Of a DNA stretch of 64,000 nt, positions 11,785 to 21,843 are shown in pieces. The notes beneath the pieces were generated by a model. That model did not search any database and had not been told where the DNA came from. It saw only the letters and a list, made by a program, of their open reading frames with translations. The number at the start of each line of letters is the position of its first letter. Within the stretch, counting starts at the first letter, position 1. The position numbers were made by a program, and so were the translations under genes. The stretch comes from Sordaria brevicollis (taxonomy: Eukaryota > Ascomycota > Sordariomycetes > Sordariales > Sordariaceae), in NCBI GenBank assembly GCA_033439795.1, contig JAUTDP010000002.1, positions 3,844,001 through 3,908,000 of the forward strand, in the 5' to 3' direction.

Positions 11785-12330
11785 TCATGGCTGCGATTCC
11801 TCTCCTTCGTGGGTGACCTTCACATCTCCACCATCTCCCCCCTTCCTCAAAACAATCGGTGTTGAGCCACTCATTGCCAAACCTGTCGAGGCGCCCTTGG
11901 TCTCTGTGTCCTTATAGTGCGAATTCGAATTGCTCCTTGTCGGTGATAGCGATCCTTTGGTCGGCGAACCAATGTGCGAAGGTGTTGCAGGCGAACTGCC
12001 GCTCGGACTAGCTGCAACGCTGCCTCCCGTCCTGTACTCGATGGGTTCTCGTTGTGGATTCCTCCCGATAACCAGGAGCCTATACATCCAAAGGACGAAG
12101 TCATATACGACCAGTGCGATGATGGGCAAGATGGGCGCCAGCGCCAGCGTTTTCTGGTTGATGGTTGGGATTAGCATGTGATTGGAACATCGATACATCA
12201 GATGGGAGGCGAAGAAAGCAAACCGTACAAAGACTCCAGTGAGAACTTCCATAAAGTGGCTCCATTCTGCTGGTAGCAGGCTGGCGCCGGTGATCCAGCT
12301 GTACCAGCTTGGAAAGTCGGATTCGGACAT
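11785..12330 (-). CDS. Small hydrophobic membrane protein, function unknown
   Basis: The frame is open for 181 codons, but an in-frame 75-nt segment (12154-12228) has the signals of an intron: GTACGG donor, GCTAATC near the 3' end and CAACCAG acceptor. If spliced, the product has 156 residues: the N-terminal SESDFPSWYSWITGASLL, an amphipathic region, one strong membrane helix (LALAPILPIIALVVYDFVLW) and a Ser/Pro/Gly-rich cytosolic tail with SPTKGSLSPTRS-like phosphorylatable repeats. I favour the spliced form, because the intervening part (many His, Cys, Met) is poor protein and the splice brings two hydrophobic parts together. I do not recognise the family. It converges with homoserine dehydrogenase, 143 bp apart. 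Confidence 0.65.
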   Translation of the reverse strand: MSESDFPSWYSWITGASLLPAEWSHFMEVLTGVFVRFAFFASHLMYRCSNHMLIPTINQKTLALAPILPIIALVVYDFVLWMYRLLVIGRNPQREPIEYRTGGSVAASPSGSSPATPSHIGSPTKGSLSPTRSNSNSHYKDTETKGASTGLAMSGSTPIVLRKGGDGGDVKVTHEGEESQP

Positions 12331-14190
12331 GTTTGCTGGGTAGAGGTGGAGGGTTATGTCTGTTGCGTCTCCAAATCGGTGAATGGACAGGCAGAAGTCT
12401 TTTGTCTCGTCTGCTTTCGAGGGGATATTCAGAAAGCGCTGGGTCTGAGATCCGAGTGAGGTAAATGGTGTTTGAAGAGGTTCGTGAATCGAAGGCAGCC
12501 GAGGCAGCGCTGTGAGGGCGGGTGTGCCGTGAACTCGGAAGTGACGTGCTGCTGTGAAAATTCGAGGCCTGTCCTGTCTCCTGTCCCGTCGCTGTCACTG
12601 TCACGCTATGTTGCAGCTGCTGGGTTAGGTGACCAATATGCAGAGGCCTGGGTCGCGCAATGCGTTCTAAAGCCGAGAACGCGGGCAGGGCTTCAGCCGA
12701 GATTGGGGCAATGATACTTTTGATGGAGATCCTTTTGCTGAAGTTATAAATGGTCGCCGCGGAGTAGTTGACCGTCACGTCCGTCGTCGTATGGGATATA
12801 TAGCCTGTGGCTGTTATCGTCTTTTGTCGTCGATGCTGAAAGTTGGTCAAAGGAGCACAGCACGTCGTCGGATCAGCGCTGGGAAGACAAAAGTGGTGTA
12901 AGTGTCGGATGGCTGCCTTGTTTAACAGTTCGGGTTCAACTCGATGCTAGTGGTAAAGAGGTATCGTGGCACGGCGGTTCGAGGGAAAAGATGACGGAAA
13001 CTCCCCGCCGGTGACCCAACGCCGATGTGAGGGAAGTGAGGTGAAGTAAAAGCTGAAGAGTGAAAAGTTTCCGTGGTTTATTTGTTGCAGATCTGAGTAG
13101 CTTATCAGGAACAGCCAGCAAGCGCCGGAAAGACAGATGGAGGACGGAAGGACGGAGTGGGGGAAATTGTTTGATTTTGGAGATAGCAAGTGACAGGTAT
13201 CAATGTCTCGCAACCGAAAAGGCAAGAACGTGGCCGCTGTGCAACATGAAATAAATCGATGAAGTTGAAAGGAGGAGGAGGAGGAGGAAGGAGGGGTGTT
13301 GTGGTTCATACAAAAAGGGGACCGAAGGAGATAAGGTCAAGTTGGGCTATAGGAACCAAGCTCGGCATTGCATTCAGGGCGCCAAAGTTAAAAGACATGG
13401 AGGTCCATGACTGGAAAGGTGGGACACCATGGGGTACGACCCGTCGGGGTACTTCCATGACGGCTTCCATCCCCATCTGATTCGCAAAATGGAGGTGAAT
13501 TTGACTTTTGACATTTAAGGGGCGGGCCACCAATCTGGCACTGCTCGGGCGGATGAAGGGGAGGTCCATGGTTCATCCAGAATCACAACCATGACGCTCA
13601 TTTTCCCCTCCCACGTCACAGTCAGGCCGCTTGGGTTTTGGCTAGTAAATGTGAATTAACAAATCGCTGTTGCTTGAATGGCCGAGACTTGAAAATCCGT
13701 CCAGTCACAGCAATGCATTCCTCCATTGTTTGTTGGCGATGATGCCGGGGCGTTTAATTGCGTGATGCCCGTTCTTATCGATAGTGTAATTTATTCAGGT
13801 ATGTATGGTATCTTTCACTGGCGTCACAGAGTCTCGATTGGAACGTCGAAGTTACAGTGCGTACAACCCCAGATTTCACGGAGGTTCCACGCTCCACTAA
13901 CAATTAATGCTACAGTGCTCCGAGCTTCTATCAATATTCTCAGAAGTCTGGATGAGCCTCACAACTTCGCCCTTCACAAACACACTGCAGTTCGACACTT
14001 GATCACGTCAACACGCATATCCAAGAAACCAGAGCTCTCAACCAGATTCCGCCGATGGGAGGCATCAATAACTTGTAGTAATCTTCATTTCAAACCACCA
14101 ATCAAAGAGCCCTTTACAAAGTCAGCCTGGAAACTCGGATCCCGTCACAACAACAAGGCGACTGCTAAACAACATATATCCCAGCCAATC
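12331..14190. other. Intergenic: divergent promoter region of the membrane protein and the CCDC174-like gene
   Basis: 1.86 kb. Frames on both strands are short or low-complexity (a GGA/GAG-rich run near 13,265-13,290). The frame of the CCDC174-like gene stays open upstream to 13,726, but that extension lacks coding character and is treated as 5' leader. Confidence 0.5.
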
Positions 14191-15309
14191 ATGCCTTTGC
14201 AAGATCCAAACCTCTATGGGCAACCAGCGCCCAAGAAACAAAAAAAGGAGTTGAATCTGCCTGCCTCTCTGACATTTACGTCCCAACTTAGTTCACTCCT
14301 CGCCGCGTCTTCATCATCATCTGCCACCGCCAGCAGCACAACAGCCACAGCCGGCCGCGCCCGACCTTCCAAAGCTGGCAAGGACATCTTTGCCGGGGTG
14401 AAAAAGAAGAGCAGACCTGGCGCGAAGACTGTTAACGAGGACAGAGACGGCAAGTTGACCCTCAAAGAGCCCGTTGGTACCGAAGATGAGAAACGGGAGC
14501 TTGAACGTGCCCGGCGCAACATGGAGCACAAGGCCCGTCTTTATGCTGCCATGCAACGCGGAGACTACATCGGCAAGGAAATCGGCCTGGTTGACTTTGA
14601 TCGGAAATGGGCAGAGGAGCAGGAGAAGAAGACAGGCCACACGGGAGAGGTGTCATCATCATCATCAGAGGACGAGGAATCCGAAGAAGAAGAACGAAAG
14701 CAGGAACTAATAGAATACACCGACGACTTTGGCCGTACCCGCCTGGTCACCCCGGCCCAAAAGGCCAAATTGGAGCGCTCCCGCTCTTCCGCCGCCGAAC
14801 TCACGCAAATGTCCGCCCGCCCTGCCGAACCGGAGCAGCTGATCGTGGGCGACACCATCCAGACGGAAGCCTTTGCGGCCACTGTAACCGCGGACCGGCT
14901 GGAGACTATCAATGAACTGGCCGCCAAGCGCGACAGGAGCGCCACGCCGCCGCCACCGACCCACTACGATGCGAACTGGGAGATTCGCACCAAGGGAGTC
15001 GGGTTCTTCCAGTTCAGCAAGGATGAGAAGAAGCGGGAGGAAGAAATGAGGGCGCTGGAGGAGGAGCGTAGGAAGACGGAGGAAAAGAGAAGGGAGCGGG
15101 AGGAAATGCTGGAGAAGAGGAAAAGAGAGATTGAAGAGAGGAGAAAGGAGATCAAAGAAAGGAGAGCAAAAAAGATGGCTGATAGCTTCTTGCAAGGGTT
15201 GGGTGAGGAGCTTCTGGGAGGAGGAGGTGGTGGTGGTGGTGTTGATGCTGGAGGCGAAAGCGGTGGCGCCGGCGGGAGAAAGAGGGAAAGAGAAGATGAG
15301 GAGTCATAA
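14191..15309 (+). CDS. CCDC174-like nuclear coiled-coil protein (DUF4078 type)
   Basis: 372 residues from the ATG at 14,191 (MPLQDPNLYGQPAPKKQKKE). Seen in the sequence: a basic N-terminus; a Ser/Ala/Thr-rich stretch; a charged central part with KARLYAAMQRGDYIG and GLVDFDRKWAEE; an acidic SSSSSEDEESEEEE tract; DDFGRTRLV; then HYDANWEIRTKGVGFFQFS, the conserved block of CCDC174 proteins; then a long Arg/Glu/Lys coiled coil (~280-335) and a Gly-rich tail ending KREREDEES. Animal CCDC174 is a nuclear protein linked to the exon-junction and splicing machinery; a similar role here is inferred. The earlier in-frame ATG at 13,726 would add 155 residues of non-conserved sequence and is not preferred. 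Confidence 0.82.
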   Translation: MPLQDPNLYGQPAPKKQKKELNLPASLTFTSQLSSLLAASSSSSATASSTTATAGRARPSKAGKDIFAGVKKKSRPGAKTVNEDRDGKLTLKEPVGTEDEKRELERARRNMEHKARLYAAMQRGDYIGKEIGLVDFDRKWAEEQEKKTGHTGEVSSSSSEDEESEEEERKQELIEYTDDFGRTRLVTPAQKAKLERSRSSAAELTQMSARPAEPEQLIVGDTIQTEAFAATVTADRLETINELAAKRDRSATPPPPTHYDANWEIRTKGVGFFQFSKDEKKREEEMRALEEERRKTEEKRREREEMLEKRKREIEERRKEIKERRAKKMADSFLQGLGEELLGGGGGGGGVDAGGESGGAGGRKREREDEES

Positions 15310-15495
15310 TCGGCTACGAGGACAGGCTACCACCGTTTTCTACGACAAGATGTAACTACACCGTACCCCAGTTTCGTATTATTTTGTCGTCGGATCCATG
15401 CCAAGTTTCTGCTTCGAGTCGATGATCATCGCCGCAGTTGATTGTCGGACGCAACATACCTACAGAATGCGGTGCACCAGCAAGAAGTGGAAGAT

Positions 15496-15500
15496 ATAAT
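15496..15500 (+). promoter_or_regulatory. TATA-like element of the 5S rRNA gene
   Basis: AAGATATAAT at 15,491-15,500 places a TATA motif 25-30 nt before the 5S start. Neurospora 5S genes are known to need an upstream TATA box near -29 in addition to internal control elements. Confidence 0.6.
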
Positions 15501-15524
15501 GCAAACAAGAGTTAAAGCTTTATC

Positions 15525-15643
15525 ACATACGACCATACCCACTGGAAAACTCGGGATCCCGTCCGCTCTCCCATAGATAAGCCAGTGAGGGCCAGACTAG
15601 TAGTTGGGTCGGTGACGACCAGCGAATCCCTGGTGTTGTATGT
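15525..15643 (+). rRNA. 5S rRNA gene, dispersed copy 2
   Basis: 119 nt beginning ACATACGACCATACCCACTG and ending GGTGTTGTATGT. The first and last ~9 bases pair (ACATACGAC with GTTGTATGT) as the closing helix of 5S rRNA. The internal control region reads AGTTGGGTCGGTGACGACC followed by AGCGAATCCC. A T6 run directly after the end (CTTTTTTG) is a Pol III terminator, and a second T-rich run follows. The upstream TATA box is good, so this copy looks functional. It is the same 5S type as the copy at 4,012-4,130, in inverted orientation 11.4 kb away. Confidence 0.95.
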
Positions 15644-15837
15644 CTTTTTTGTATGTCTTTTGTTTTTTTCTCTCTTGCCTTCGGGCCGCCAACATCTAGG
15701 CCATTTCTTCACCTTTTTCCTTCCGTATAACGTGTTGGGCCGTTTGGCGTAGAAACTTTGGCTGTTCAAGGTGCTCAGGATTCAAATTAACAAACCATAC
15801 ATGTGTTTTTTTAACCATCCGCTCTGATCAGGTCAAG

Positions 15838-17520
15838 TCAAGTTAGTTCCCTCGGTAAAAACACCATCTGCCCAAGCTCCAACGGCCACTCCATCAGCTC
15901 GGCGTACTCTGTTTTGGGTAATCGCCTAGCAACCTCATTCAACCAAGCGAAGCAGACCTTTCGCCGAAATGCGAAGCGCGGCCGGAAGGACCCCAGGCTC
16001 AGATCGCCTAGGGCAAACTCCATGAGGAAGAAATGCAAGAGAAGGATCTGGGCATAGTGGTTGGTAGGATCGGTGAGCGAGGCAAAGTCGGCGTTTGGCG
16101 CGTTGATCATGGGTGAGTAGAGGTTTGTAAGTTCTTGAAACGCTGTACGATATCCCGTCAGTTTCACACACCTAAATAACGTGATAGATGGAAAGACGAG
16201 AGACAACCAACCTTGAGCCGGCGATACCTTACTAGTCCTAGCAGCGCCTTCCATCCCCTCCAACATCAATAATTGCAAATTTCTGCCCCCTCCCTCTTCC
16301 ACTGCGTCCGTACCTTTCTCATTATTACCCCTACCTCTACCCAAGATCCCCACCTTCAACCTTCCCAAACTCCTCAAAAAATCATCCACTAACCTCTCCT
16401 GCTCCCCTTTAAGCCCCCTTCTCTCCACCTCCGCCTTTGTCTTAGCTGTCATCTTCCTCATACTATCCGAATACCCCCTCTTCGCCAGCTCGCTAAAAAT
16501 CGAGTTCTCTCCGCACTCGGCAATGTCGTTGCATAACCTGATCATGGAAAGAAACTCGGTCATGCCGTCCGGCAAGCAACTAGCTTGGAAAGCAAGAATC
16601 AAGATGGAGGCGAACCGGGCGTCGCCTTCGGCTGGGGAGGAGCAAGGATGGGAAAGGGAGTGGTTGAGGAGGGAGATGGACTTGATTCGGTGAGAGAGGG
16701 CGGTGGCGGATTCTTGGGATTGGGATTGAGAATGGGATGGGGAGGAAGAAGTGGAAGTGAGGAGGGAAAGGTGAGAGGCGGCTAGACCGAGCATGGCGTG
16801 GACTAGATAGGGGTAGTTATGCGATAAAGCGGCGACGTTGTTCCAGAGGCCGTCGGCTTGGGCGGGTAGAGGTGGGTGTGCGGCGGTTAGGAAGTGGTGG
16901 AAGAAGCGGAGATCTTGTAGGGTGAACATTGGTGCTGAGGATGGGGAGGAGATGATGGTGGGATTTGGTGGTTGTAGGATTGGAATATCTGCTTGAGCAT
17001 GTTGTCTCTGTCGTTGTCGAGTGTTGACTAAGCGTGAGAGAGCAGACGGGTTGGGCGGCTCGGGATATTCGCAGATGAGACCGATGCGGACGCAGTTGTC
17101 GCATTCGGGTAGGGTCTCGGAACACTTGACTTTTCGACGCTTGCAGGTGTAGCAACCTCGTCGGGATTTGGTGTGGCCTTTTCGTGGGATGGGTTTGTTT
17201 CGCCGCACGGGGACGGCCGTGGAAGCTGTGGCGTCCGAACTTGAGCAGGCAGACCCGGGGCCCGGACCAGGGCCGGATGCGGAGCCGGAGCCGGGGCCAG
17301 AGGTTGGAGTCTGTGCTACCTCATCATTTGGCGTTTCCACATTAATGAAGGGTGAAAGGAACTGGTAGTCAAAGGCCGAAGATTCAACATGATCTGACTG
17401 GCCCAGCATGCTCGATTGGCCACCGAAGCTCAGAGTGTCTTCGGGGAGCATGAACCCTTCTGACGCTTGGTTTCTAGGATCGAACATCTGGGCGTTATCC
17501 AGCTTCAGGTGTAAATCCAA
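15838..17520 (-). CDS. Zn2Cys6 (GAL4-type) transcription factor
   Basis: From the ATG at 17,520. The frame is open for 560 codons, but 16,143-16,211 is probably a 69-nt intron (GTTGGT donor, CTGACGG branch-like sequence, CGTACAG acceptor, phase 1). Splicing gives 537 residues and joins VSPAQ to AFQELTNLYSP. The DNA-binding domain is at 117-150: SRRGCYTCKRRKVKCSETL..., with Cys at 123, 126, 133, 140, 143 and 150 (C-x2-C-x6-C-x6-C-x2-C-x6-C), preceded by a basic stretch. The N-terminus is acidic and Gln/Ser-rich, with a Pro-Gly repeat at ~75-90. The middle (residues ~190-300, FTLQDLRFFHHFL...) looks like the fungal regulatory domain of the Upc2 type, where factors often sense lipids; that link is only suggestive. 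The targets are unknown. Confidence 0.88.
   Translation of the reverse strand: MDLHLKLDNAQMFDPRNQASEGFMLPEDTLSFGGQSSMLGQSDHVESSAFDYQFLSPFINVETPNDEVAQTPTSGPGSGSASGPGPGPGSACSSSDATASTAVPVRRNKPIPRKGHTKSRRGCYTCKRRKVKCSETLPECDNCVRIGLICEYPEPPNPSALSRLVNTRQRQRQHAQADIPILQPPNPTIISSPSSAPMFTLQDLRFFHHFLTAAHPPLPAQADGLWNNVAALSHNYPYLVHAMLGLAASHLSLLTSTSSSPSHSQSQSQESATALSHRIKSISLLNHSLSHPCSSPAEGDARFASILILAFQASCLPDGMTEFLSMIRLCNDIAECGENSIFSELAKRGYSDSMRKMTAKTKAEVERRGLKGEQERLVDDFLRSLGRLKVGILGRGRGNNEKGTDAVEEGGGRNLQLLMLEGMEGAARTSKVSPAQGWLSLVFPSITLFRCVKLTGYRTAFQELTNLYSPMINAPNADFASLTDPTNHYAQILLLHFFLMEFALGDLSLGSFRPRFAFRRKVCFAWLNEVARRLPKTEYAELMEWPLELGQMVFLPRELT
16143..16211 (-). other. Probable in-frame intron of the Zn2Cys6 gene
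   Basis: 69 nt, a multiple of three and without a stop, so both spliced and unspliced mRNAs are translatable. GT...AG ends and an AACTGACGG branch-like sequence about 16 nt before the acceptor support splicing. Confidence 0.6.
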
Positions 17521-19141
17521 AGGTACGTCTCGATTCCCAACAAAATAGTCAGAAGGTCGTCAACAAGTTCGGAAAATGTTGTAGAGATAAAATAAGCCAT
17601 CATCTCGTGACGGTGAGAAGGCAGCTATCTTCTACCGTAAACAATAAGATTCGTAAAAGGAGGCTATGTTATTTATCGTCTAGCCAATCACGAACCATTT
17701 CAGAAGTCATGGACTATACTGTTGGCAGGTTAGTCCAGGCATGGCAAAGTTAACCGAACAATGACCACTTTGGTAAGTAAGCCACAAAGCGAGGAGGGTT
17801 GCAATGAGCCGCATCTGGAGGTGTGATGCTGACGACGTAGGACATCGCACAACGATATCTGAATAATACCAATCGGAAGAATCCAAATAGTTGGTATGGA
17901 TGTTGATTAGTCCGACTATATCCCGTCCCGAGAGAACCTGACTTATTTGTGTGATACGATATCTATCAACTCTATCAGACATCAGACGAAAATGAGTGAG
18001 AATGACACTGGAGGTGAGCTTCAGCCTGTCCCAACAGTTCTGCCGTTTGCCCAAAATGTTGTGTTCGAACATTTGTTAACCGTCGGGCTTCAAGTCGGAA
18101 CTTTTCAGGCATCATATGCTTCCCCTTGCGTTTCCTGTCATTGCACTTCAAACAAGGAGTGAAGTCGAAGTGGATGTGCAGAGTTGAACATGCCTCGGCA
18201 GAGCTCGGGGCGCTGGATATTCGAAGGAATTTAAAGTTATTGCACCCCTGTAAGTCTGTTAGTGCCAAGCCACTGAAAGCCCAATTTTAGCGGTGCTCAC
18301 TGACAATTCGAAGCTCGTGAAAGTCCCATCCGAATCTTGGCCCTGGGCTGTGGAGCCCCACTGGGAAGCCCCGGAGCCTCTGGAGCTGCTTGGATGCAAA
18401 AGCGACGTCACACGGGTTCCTCGCGGGGCACAAAGTGGAAGGTGACGCGGTTGCGGTTGACACCGGAAAGTGAATCTTGACAATCTTGATGACGGCCCGC
18501 CGGGGAACACAACCTAATTAAAAGTTCCACGATAAGGACAAGTGGAAGATACCGCTATGTACACCAGAGCAGCCGGATGGCATTCTCTTGTTGTCTTGAA
18601 TCTCGGCATGTTCCACCGCGTTTGCTGTCGTTGAGGTCATCTGTACAACCATTACCCATTACCCATTCCCTGGTCTGAATACAGTACCTAACGACAATCA
18701 AGACCCTGAACGGGAACACGAGAAAGTGAAGTGTCCACCCAACGGATCCTCCTCTCCACCATCCACATCCCGTCGGTTGTCCTTGTCCAACTTCCACTTC
18801 TTGTGACACTTCCGTCGACAGTCTTCCTCTTCTTCTTCTTCCTCCTGACCATTTCTTCTTCATCATTCTACAACATTTGCGCCAACCGAAACATTTCCTC
18901 TCCAACCGTCTGGTTCTCTTTCGAAGCAATCATCAGTACCAATTACTCTATCAGCTTTTAATTTAACCCCCGACAAAGTCATCCAACTCGGGTCCGCTTG
19001 GAATAACAGTGGCCCCTCCATAAACCTCGGCCCAACTCCGCCCGACCCAGCTCTATAATAGTCTCGGTCAGCACCCTCTAGACCTACCCTAGGCCACTCG
19101 ACCTCAGGATACCTCAACATCGCATACCTAGATCAGCCACT
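17521..19141. other. Intergenic: divergent promoters of the Zn2Cys6 factor and acyl-CoA synthetase
   Basis: 1.6 kb between divergent genes. No supported gene. A pyrimidine-rich tract (about 18,770-18,900) precedes the acyl-CoA synthetase start, as is common in strongly expressed fungal genes. Confidence 0.5.
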
Positions 19142-21388
19142 ATGTCGAACACAGGACCCGGAAATGTGCCTCTGCACTTCATCCAGAAACCTCCCTTCAC
19201 CGTTGAGGATCCCAATGCCCAACCCATCCCAGGCGAGACCATCCCACGCCGACACCCCAAGGCCAAGAATGGCCTTATCACTCGTCCTGCCCCCGAAGTC
19301 AACACCACTTTAGACCTTCTCACTAGAACCGTGAACCTCTATGGCAACGAGCCCGCCATCGGAAGTCGCAAGCTGATCGAGCTTCACAAGGAAGTGAAGA
19401 AGGTCCCCAAGGTCGTTGATGGCGAGACTACCATGGTAGACAAAGAATGGCAATACTTTGAGCTTTCCCCTTACTCCTATATCACCTATGGCGAGTATTT
19501 TACCATTGCGAAGCAGATAGGCGCTGGCCTTCGCAAGCTCGGCTTGGAACCCAAGGACAGATTGCACATCTTTGCTACCACAAGGTACGTCCTACCACCT
19601 GTTCTACATGTTGATTGCTTTGGAATTTGCTAATGTCGTTCCCTCGTCAATTATAGCCCCCAGTGGCTCGGCATGTCGCATGCCGCCTCTTCCCAATCTC
19701 TCACCATCGTTACCGCTTACGACACCCTCGGCGAAAGCGGTGTTGAGCACTCCCTTGTCCAGAGCAAGGCGAGCGCCATGTTCACCGACCCTCACCTTCT
19801 CAAGACAGCCACGAAACCACTCAAGAAGGCTACGTCCGTCAAGGCCGTTATTTACAACAACCACACCACGCAGCCTGTATCCCAAGATAAGATCGATGCC
19901 TTCAAGGCCGAGCACCCGAACCTCACCGTTCTCTCTTTCGAAGAGCTCCGCGCTCTCGGCGAAGAAAACCCCGTCCCGCTCACACCTCCCAGTCCCGAGG
20001 ATACCTACTGCATCATGTACACCTCCGGCAGCACCGGCCCGCCGAAGGGTGTTCCCGTCGACCACGCCGGATTTGTCGCCGCGGTAGCTGGCCTGTACGC
20101 CGTTATGGAGGAGTCCGTCACCTACCGCGACCGAGTTCTCGCCTACCTCCCGCTAGCCCACATCTTTGAACTCGTCCTCGAAAACCTGGCCGTCTTTGTC
20201 GGCGGAACCCTCGGGTACTCTAACCCGCGTACCCTTTCTGACACCAGCATGCGCAACTGCCCAGGCGACATGCGCGCCTTTAAGCCGACCATCATGGTTG
20301 GCGTGCCGCAAGTCTGGGAGACCGTCAAGAAGGGTGTCGAGGGCAAAGTTAACAGCGCTGGTACGCTGGCCAAGGCGCTCTTCTGGGGCGCCTACAACAT
20401 CAAGTCCTTCCTCGTCGCCAACAACTTTCCCGGGAAGACCATCTTCGACGACCTCGTCTTCGGGCAGGTGCGCACCATGACAGGCGGCGACCTGCGCTTC
20501 ATCGTCAACGGCGCCAGCGGCATCGCCGCCTCCACGCAGCACTTCATGTCCATGGTAGTAGCACCCATGCTTAACGGCTACGGCCTAACAGAAACCTGCG
20601 GCAACGGCGCTCTTGGTTCGCCAATGCAGTGGACCTCGACCGCCATCGGCGCCACCCCCGCCGCCGTCGAGATGAAGCTTGTTTCGATCCCGGAACTCAA
20701 CTACCACACCCACACCACTCCTCCTCAGGGCGAAATCCTCTTCCGCGGCGCTTGCGTCGTCAAGGAATATTATGAGAACCCCGAGGAAACGGCCAAGGCC
20801 ATTACCCCAGACGGCTGGTTCAAGACGGGCGACATTGGCGAGATCGACGAGAACGGCCACATCAAGGTAATCGACCGCGTGAAAAATCTTGTCAAGCTTC
20901 AGGGCGGCGAGTACATTGCCCTGGAAAAACTGGAGGCTGTGTACAGAGGCGCGGTGTTTGTGCATAATATCATGGTGCATGGCGATAGCGGCAACCCGAG
21001 GCCGATTGCGGTAGTGGTGCCGAACGAGAAGGCTTTGACAGAAAAGGCGAAGGAGCTGGGTGTTAGCACCGAGGCACCGGAGATGCACAGGAGTAGGAAG
21101 TTGAGGGATGCGGTCTTGAAGGAGTTGCAGAGTGTGGGCAGGGCGGCTGGGTTAAGTGGCATGGAGACGGTGGCGGGCGTGGTGTTGGTGGATGATGAGT
21201 GGACGCCGGTGAATGTGAGTACCCTATCTCTCTTTGTTTCGGCTTTGGGGCTGAGAGGATCGCGGGTGATGGTCATGCTAACGAATTCCTTATGATAGGG
21301 TCTCGTCACTGCTACGCAAAAGGTTAACAGGCGGGCGGTAAAGGAGAAGTATAAGAAGGAGATTGAGGCTTGTCTTGAGGGCAAGTAA
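19142..21388 (+). CDS. Long-chain fatty acid-CoA ligase (FAA1/FAA4-type)
   Basis: Three exons, 19142-19584, 19657-21214 and 21299-21388, encode 696 residues, the usual length of fungal Faa1/Faa4 enzymes. Intron 1 (GTACGT...TTATAG, with TTGCTAATG before the acceptor) joins IFATT to SPQWLGMSHA. Intron 2 (GTGAGT...GATAG, with ATGCTAACG) joins DEWTPVN to GLVTATQKVNRR. The enzyme activates long-chain fatty acids with ATP and CoA for lipid synthesis and breakdown. Motifs: AMP-binding loop YTSGSTGPPKGVP (~265-278), YLPLAHIFEL, GYGLTETCG (~455), and GWFKTGDIGEIDENGHIKV (~533) followed by DRVKNLVKLQGGEYIALEKLE, the fatty-acyl-CoA-synthetase signature. The C-terminus lacks a clear peroxisomal SKL signal (it ends LEGK), so an ER, lipid-droplet or cytosolic site is more likely. 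Confidence 0.95.
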
Positions 21389-21843
21389 GCAACACTCGTT
21401 CACGAATGTATGGGCCGGCGTCGATACGAGCAAGGCGTAATGGTAATTGATAGCTCCAAAGGCGTTGGTTGAAGCATGCCAGAGGACACTGTCTTGATGC
21501 TGCGTCAAGATCAAACGGATGGGGTAAAATTAGCATTGGTATTCATTGTGGATAGAAGGAATAAGAGGGCCGCGATGGGAAATCGTGCATTGTTAGGTTC
21601 ATTATCGGTAGTTTTGCATTATTCGTCAAGACATCATCATCACGGAATCACCAAAGTTCGAAGCCTTTTTATCCATAGTTATGTTCTGATGCCAGTGTGA
21701 ACTTGATCAAACTTTGTTATATATTCAAAACTTAACGCCTGGCAATGAGACCCCGACGATATGCAAAAAAACCGCTATATGCAAACACCGAAAGTCATCC
21801 ATCCGTTTATACTAAATAAAAAAATGCTCTCAGTCTGTGTTGC
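21389..21843. other. Convergent 3' region
   Basis: 455 bp between two convergent genes; it holds both 3' UTRs. Short frames only. Confidence 0.5.

Noticed and set aside
13726..14190. 155-residue N-terminal extension of the CCDC174-like protein
   Set aside because: Composition is non-coding and unlike the family; the ATG at 14,191 gives a typical N-terminus.
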